This document shows positions 60,895 to 64,000 of a DNA stretch of 64,000 nucleotides, piece by piece. Both the position numbers and the translations under genes were made by a program. The DNA lies in NCBI GenBank assembly GCA_000231825.2, contig JH720352.1, forward strand, positions 10,161-74,160. Direction: 5' to 3'. The notes beneath the pieces are model-generated. The model did not search any database, was not told the DNA's origin, and worked only from the letters and a program-made list of their open reading frames with translations. Each line of letters starts with the position of its first letter. Positions within the stretch are counted from its first letter, which is position 1. The stretch comes from Tetrahymena elliotti 4EA. Lineage: Eukaryota > Ciliophora > Oligohymenophorea > Hymenostomatida > Tetrahymenidae.

Positions 60895-62184
60895 ATGCGT
60901 AACCAGAATATACATTGCAATTAAAATGGCTCTTAAAATTGTGATTTAATAAGTACTTCGAATGCTTAAATGTACTAATAAGAGCTGTTAAATTATTAAT
61001 TTAACTAAATATCCTATCCTAATATGTATGATTAAAATGTAAATTATAACTTTAAAATTAAAAAAATTCAAAATTCTACCTAATCTCATTAAATCTTTTT
61101 TCACAATTATCTACAAATTACTTCAATTCAAAAATGATTTAACTTCAAAAAACATTAAGTAATTAATATTAAATTTAAGACAAATAGAATTTAGCAGGGC
61201 GTAAATGGTTAAAACCTAAACATGAATGCCTATCCAGGCTTTTAAGGAGCTAATGATTAAAACAATAATAATAATTATGTAAAGTAAAATCATAATAATG
61301 TATAGCATTAAGTTAATACTTATGATTTAGACATGCCTTGTAATCGTACTACTTCATAAAAAACAAATGGTGCATATGATTCTAACTAGAATAAGACAAG
61401 AACAGCTTAGAGATACGTTCCATCCTCAAAACCAGATACTTTCGGTTATAAAATAAGCAAAGAATCAAATAAACATATTTACTGGGTTAGCGATACACCA
61501 GGTTATCATACAAAAAGATGTTGCTTTTTATTTTGGGCAGATGACTGCTTTTTAAAATGGATAGCTGATTTGTTATTTTATATATTTTTCTTTCCATTTA
61601 AAGTCATGGGTTTAATAATCACTTGGATAACTCGAATTTGTTGTAAAGGTAATAATTGCTTAATTCAGATAGTTTAATTGATAGAAGAAATTGCATATTC
61701 TCCTGTAGCCTGTTTTGGATCTTGGGTAAATTAGTGTTGGTATTCAACTAAAATGTTCTGCTGCTAATGTAAAAGTGTAGATTTTATAGGTAATTCTGAT
61801 GGGATAGATAATTGTTGTCAATTATGTTTTTTGTCCTCAGGATAATGCGTAAAATCTTGCTGTTCATTTGACATAGATTGTAAATGCTGTAAAGCATTAG
61901 ACTGCAATAAATTATGCTAGAATTAAGATGGAGAATGCTGTTTTTCTTATTATTGTATATAATGTGGAGATTGTTTATAAAATGTATTAACCCCTCAAGG
62001 AATGTGCGAAAATTGTTGTAAAAGTATTTAGGACTATTCTTGTGACTGTATAAATTCTAAATGCATGGAAAGCGTATGCTGTTGTTGTATTAAAGTTAAA
62101 GAAATAGGTTCAGGAGATGCATTAGCAACCATAACAAATTGCTGCTGTTGTGTAATAAATACACTAGGATCAATCTAATTATGA
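60895..62184 (+). CDS. Cys-rich protein, 377 aa, 1 intron
   Basis: ATG 60895 (MRNQNIHCNQNGSQNCDLIS) to TGA 62182-62184, with a 156-base intron at 61039-61194 (GTA...TAG). The N-terminal about 120 residues are Asn/Gln-rich. A hydrophobic segment follows at about 160-185 (WIADLLFYIFFFPFKVMGLI), probably membrane-associated. After it, over 40 Cys occur in about 190 residues, many as CC pairs (KMFCCQCK, NCCQLC, KSCCSF, CKCCKALDC, NCCCCV). There is no regular spacing typical of a known zinc finger or EGF repeat. It could bind metal, be heavily palmitoylated, or form disulfides. Coding is clear from the single long frame and from Cys codons (TGT/TGC) far above the base-composition expectation. Confidence 0.8.
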
Positions 62185-62359
62185 TAATATTTTCAAAATA
62201 AAAAAAAATTTATCAATGATAATACAAATTCTTTCAGTCTGATTTTAAAAAACATAATCAAAGTTCTAAAAAATTAGATTTATTCATTAAAATACTTATG
62301 GATTAAATCTTATAACATAAATTATTAATTCTCCACCACTTTTATAGTCTTTTAATTAG

Positions 62360-63500
62360 ACCCTTAAATTTATAAATGATTTTGAGGAGATCAACTTATT
62401 AAAATTTCTATAATTAAATTTAAATACTTAAGTGTTAAATCAAATTACATCATATACTAATTATTAGTCTATTTTAGAACTAATGTGTTTCGTTTGGTAT
62501 TTTAATAATTTATTGTTTTTGATTATTATTTTAGGAGAGTAAAATTGTATAATATTTAAATACCTATTTATCTATTTTAGAGCTACAGGTATTTTAATTA
62601 GAGCAATTAATTTATTGTTTTTGATAATTATTTGAGCGCCTAACTCTTAAAATTTCTTAAATGTGTATTACATTTAAATATTTAAGTATTAAATTAAATA
62701 ATATCAATGATTAATTTTCATTTGTTTTGTTAGAAAATATTTCTTTTATCTTTTTGTTCTGATTATGATTTTTAGAGTATCTAATTAAACTATTAAAATT
62801 TCTTAAAATTTTATAATATTTAAATACTTAAGTGTTAATTATCCTTTCATTTATTAGAACTAAAGTGCTTCTTTTAGTATTTTAATTAGAATCATTGTGT
62901 ACAGGAAATAACAACAACTTACTTTTCAAGAACCTATAATTATTAAAGTAGAAGAAAAATAGTCTCCCATCATTATTACTTTTAAGAGATCAAAGAATTA
63001 AAATTTGTTAAAATTGTTTTATATTTAAATAATTAAGTGATAAATCAAATTATATCAATTATTAATTATTCATGGTTTTTGCTCTGAAATATTTCTTTTG
63101 GTATTTTAATTAGAACCATTAGCTGGTTATTTTTAAAAATTATATTAAGTAGACTAAACAATTAAAATTTCTTAAAATTTTCTTATACAAAGCTTAAATC
63201 AAATTACATTAAATTGCTCATTTGTTTTTTTATCCTTTTGGTAATTTAATATGAACTGTTAATTTATTTTTTTGTAATATTATTTTTAAACTGTTAAGAT
63301 TTCTTAAATTTTAATTTTTAAATCAAATTCTATAAAACATAGGCTTTTTATCTGTTTTTGTTTTTCAATTTTTCTTTTGGGATTTAATTGGAGGTTATTA
63401 GTTTATTGCTTATCAAAATGAAAGTTTAATTTCTTAAATTTTGTTAAGAGTTAAATTAAATAACATTTAATATTAATTATTATTTTTGTTTGAAACCACT
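62360..63500. repeat. degenerate dispersed-tandem repeat array
   Basis: Several copies, at irregular 130-200 base spacing, of a unit whose landmarks are ttaaaatttcttaaa, atatttaaatacttaagtg, ttaaatcaaatta and tttggtattttaattagaac. The landmarks recur in the same order at about 62400, 62650, 62800, 63000 and 63160. Old AT-rich satellite-like DNA. Confidence 0.6.
62901..62970 (+). repeat. duplicated exon fragment of the RING-like gene
   Basis: acaggaaataacaac through agaagaaaaatagtctcccat matches 41521-41591 (exon 3 of the RING-like gene) almost base for base. The differences are one 3-base insertion, one 4-base gap and a few substitutions. It interrupts a copy of the local degenerate repeat. 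No frame extends from it, so it is non-coding here. Confidence 0.88.
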
Positions 63501-64000
63501 TACGATTTAAAAAATTATTACAAGATTAAATTATTTATAACAAAAAATCTTTGTATTTGTTAAATGGAAAATATTTTTTTTTAATTATTTTTTCAAGTTC
63601 AAATTTATAAATAAAATGGATATTATGTTAAATGTATTGTATTTACTTTAGAAAGCTAATAAAAACCCAATTTTAATTAAAGAGTCGTCCAATTAATAGC
63701 CAGCTTTTAATTAAATTTTCAATTAATTAACCATAAAGTAAATTTTAATAGATAAGTAAAAATTTTTTCAATAACCGATTTAAATTATTATCCATTTAAA
63801 TAAACAAAATAATTTAGATAAAAACATCTCTTTATGCATCTTCACATTTATTTTTAAAATGGAGCAATTAAATGCTTTTCAAATTTATAAATTTCAATTG
63901 TTGAAACTTTGATTTCAATATTATTATAAAGTCCCTACTATTTTATTGGAAAGTCAGATTAAAACTATAAAAGTATTTATCGAGAATAAGATATGTTACA

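Larger units (their letters stand above)
62185..64000. other. gene-free tail with degenerate repeats
   Basis: 1.8 kb to the right edge. From about 62360 to 63500 it consists of diverged copies of one unit, and it includes the 70-base RING-gene fragment (62901-62970). The last 500 bases are plain AT-rich DNA. Confidence 0.6.

Noticed and set aside
1..64000. Chromosome breakage sequence or telomeric repeats
   Set aside because: I looked for the Tetrahymena 15-bp breakage motif and G4T2-type repeats and saw none.
1..64000. CRISPR array or mobile element with transposase
   Set aside because: The repeats are tandem, without spacer structure, and no transposase or reverse transcriptase motif was seen.

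Overview
This window looks like nuclear DNA of an oligohymenophorean ciliate, most likely Tetrahymena or a close relative. It is extremely AT-rich. Every convincing reading frame uses TAA and TAG as glutamine and ends only at TGA, so frames translated with the standard code are mostly fragments or antisense shadows. The 28 introns I could place are small (52 to 216 bases), nearly all start GTA, and end in TAG (17), AAG (8) or CAG (3). The tRNA genes are eukaryotic and are followed by T runs. The species call is an inference; code, introns and base composition are seen directly.

Layout. 0-6 kb: a Gln/Asn-rich repeat protein running off the left edge (minus) and a multi-pass membrane protein (plus). 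8-9.2 kb: a possible gene relic. 9.9-10.7 kb: a tandem CCCH zinc-finger protein. 11.6-16.3 kb: a charged coiled-coil-like protein and a two-TM ciliate membrane protein, which has a full-length paralogue at 56.9-59.4 kb with its intron after the same codon. 16.9-27.5 kb: a tandem array on the minus strand of one unrecognised gene family (family A: two intact copies, a pseudogene, a fragment, a 779-base N gap, a copy cut by the gap, then another intact copy). Its right half is interleaved with two decayed copies of a second family (B). 28.4-30.6 kb: a 713-residue Asn-rich protein. 33.2-38.4 kb: an intronless 1,713-residue RING + B-box + coiled-coil protein. 39.6-41.9 kb: a small four-TM protein and a RING-like protein. 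42.5-48.7 kb: tRNA-Ser(GCT), two identical tRNA-Asn(GTT) genes, and between the Asn tRNAs a 12-intron kinesin-1-type heavy chain. 49.5-54.5 kb: phospholipid scramblase, a 24-bp six-copy tandem repeat, a small membrane protein, a duplicated 285-bp block and an amino-acid transporter (AAAP type). 56.9-62.2 kb: the two-TM paralogue and a Cys-rich protein. 62.2-64 kb: degenerate repeats holding a 70-base copy of an exon piece of the RING gene at 41.5 kb.

The genes do not form a pathway; they are independently transcribed eukaryotic units. The most unusual part is the 16.9-27.5 kb array: recent local duplication with truncation, start-codon movement, an in-frame deletion, frameshifts and an unresolved assembly gap. 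I see no CRISPR array, bacterial operon, viral replication gene or complete transposon.
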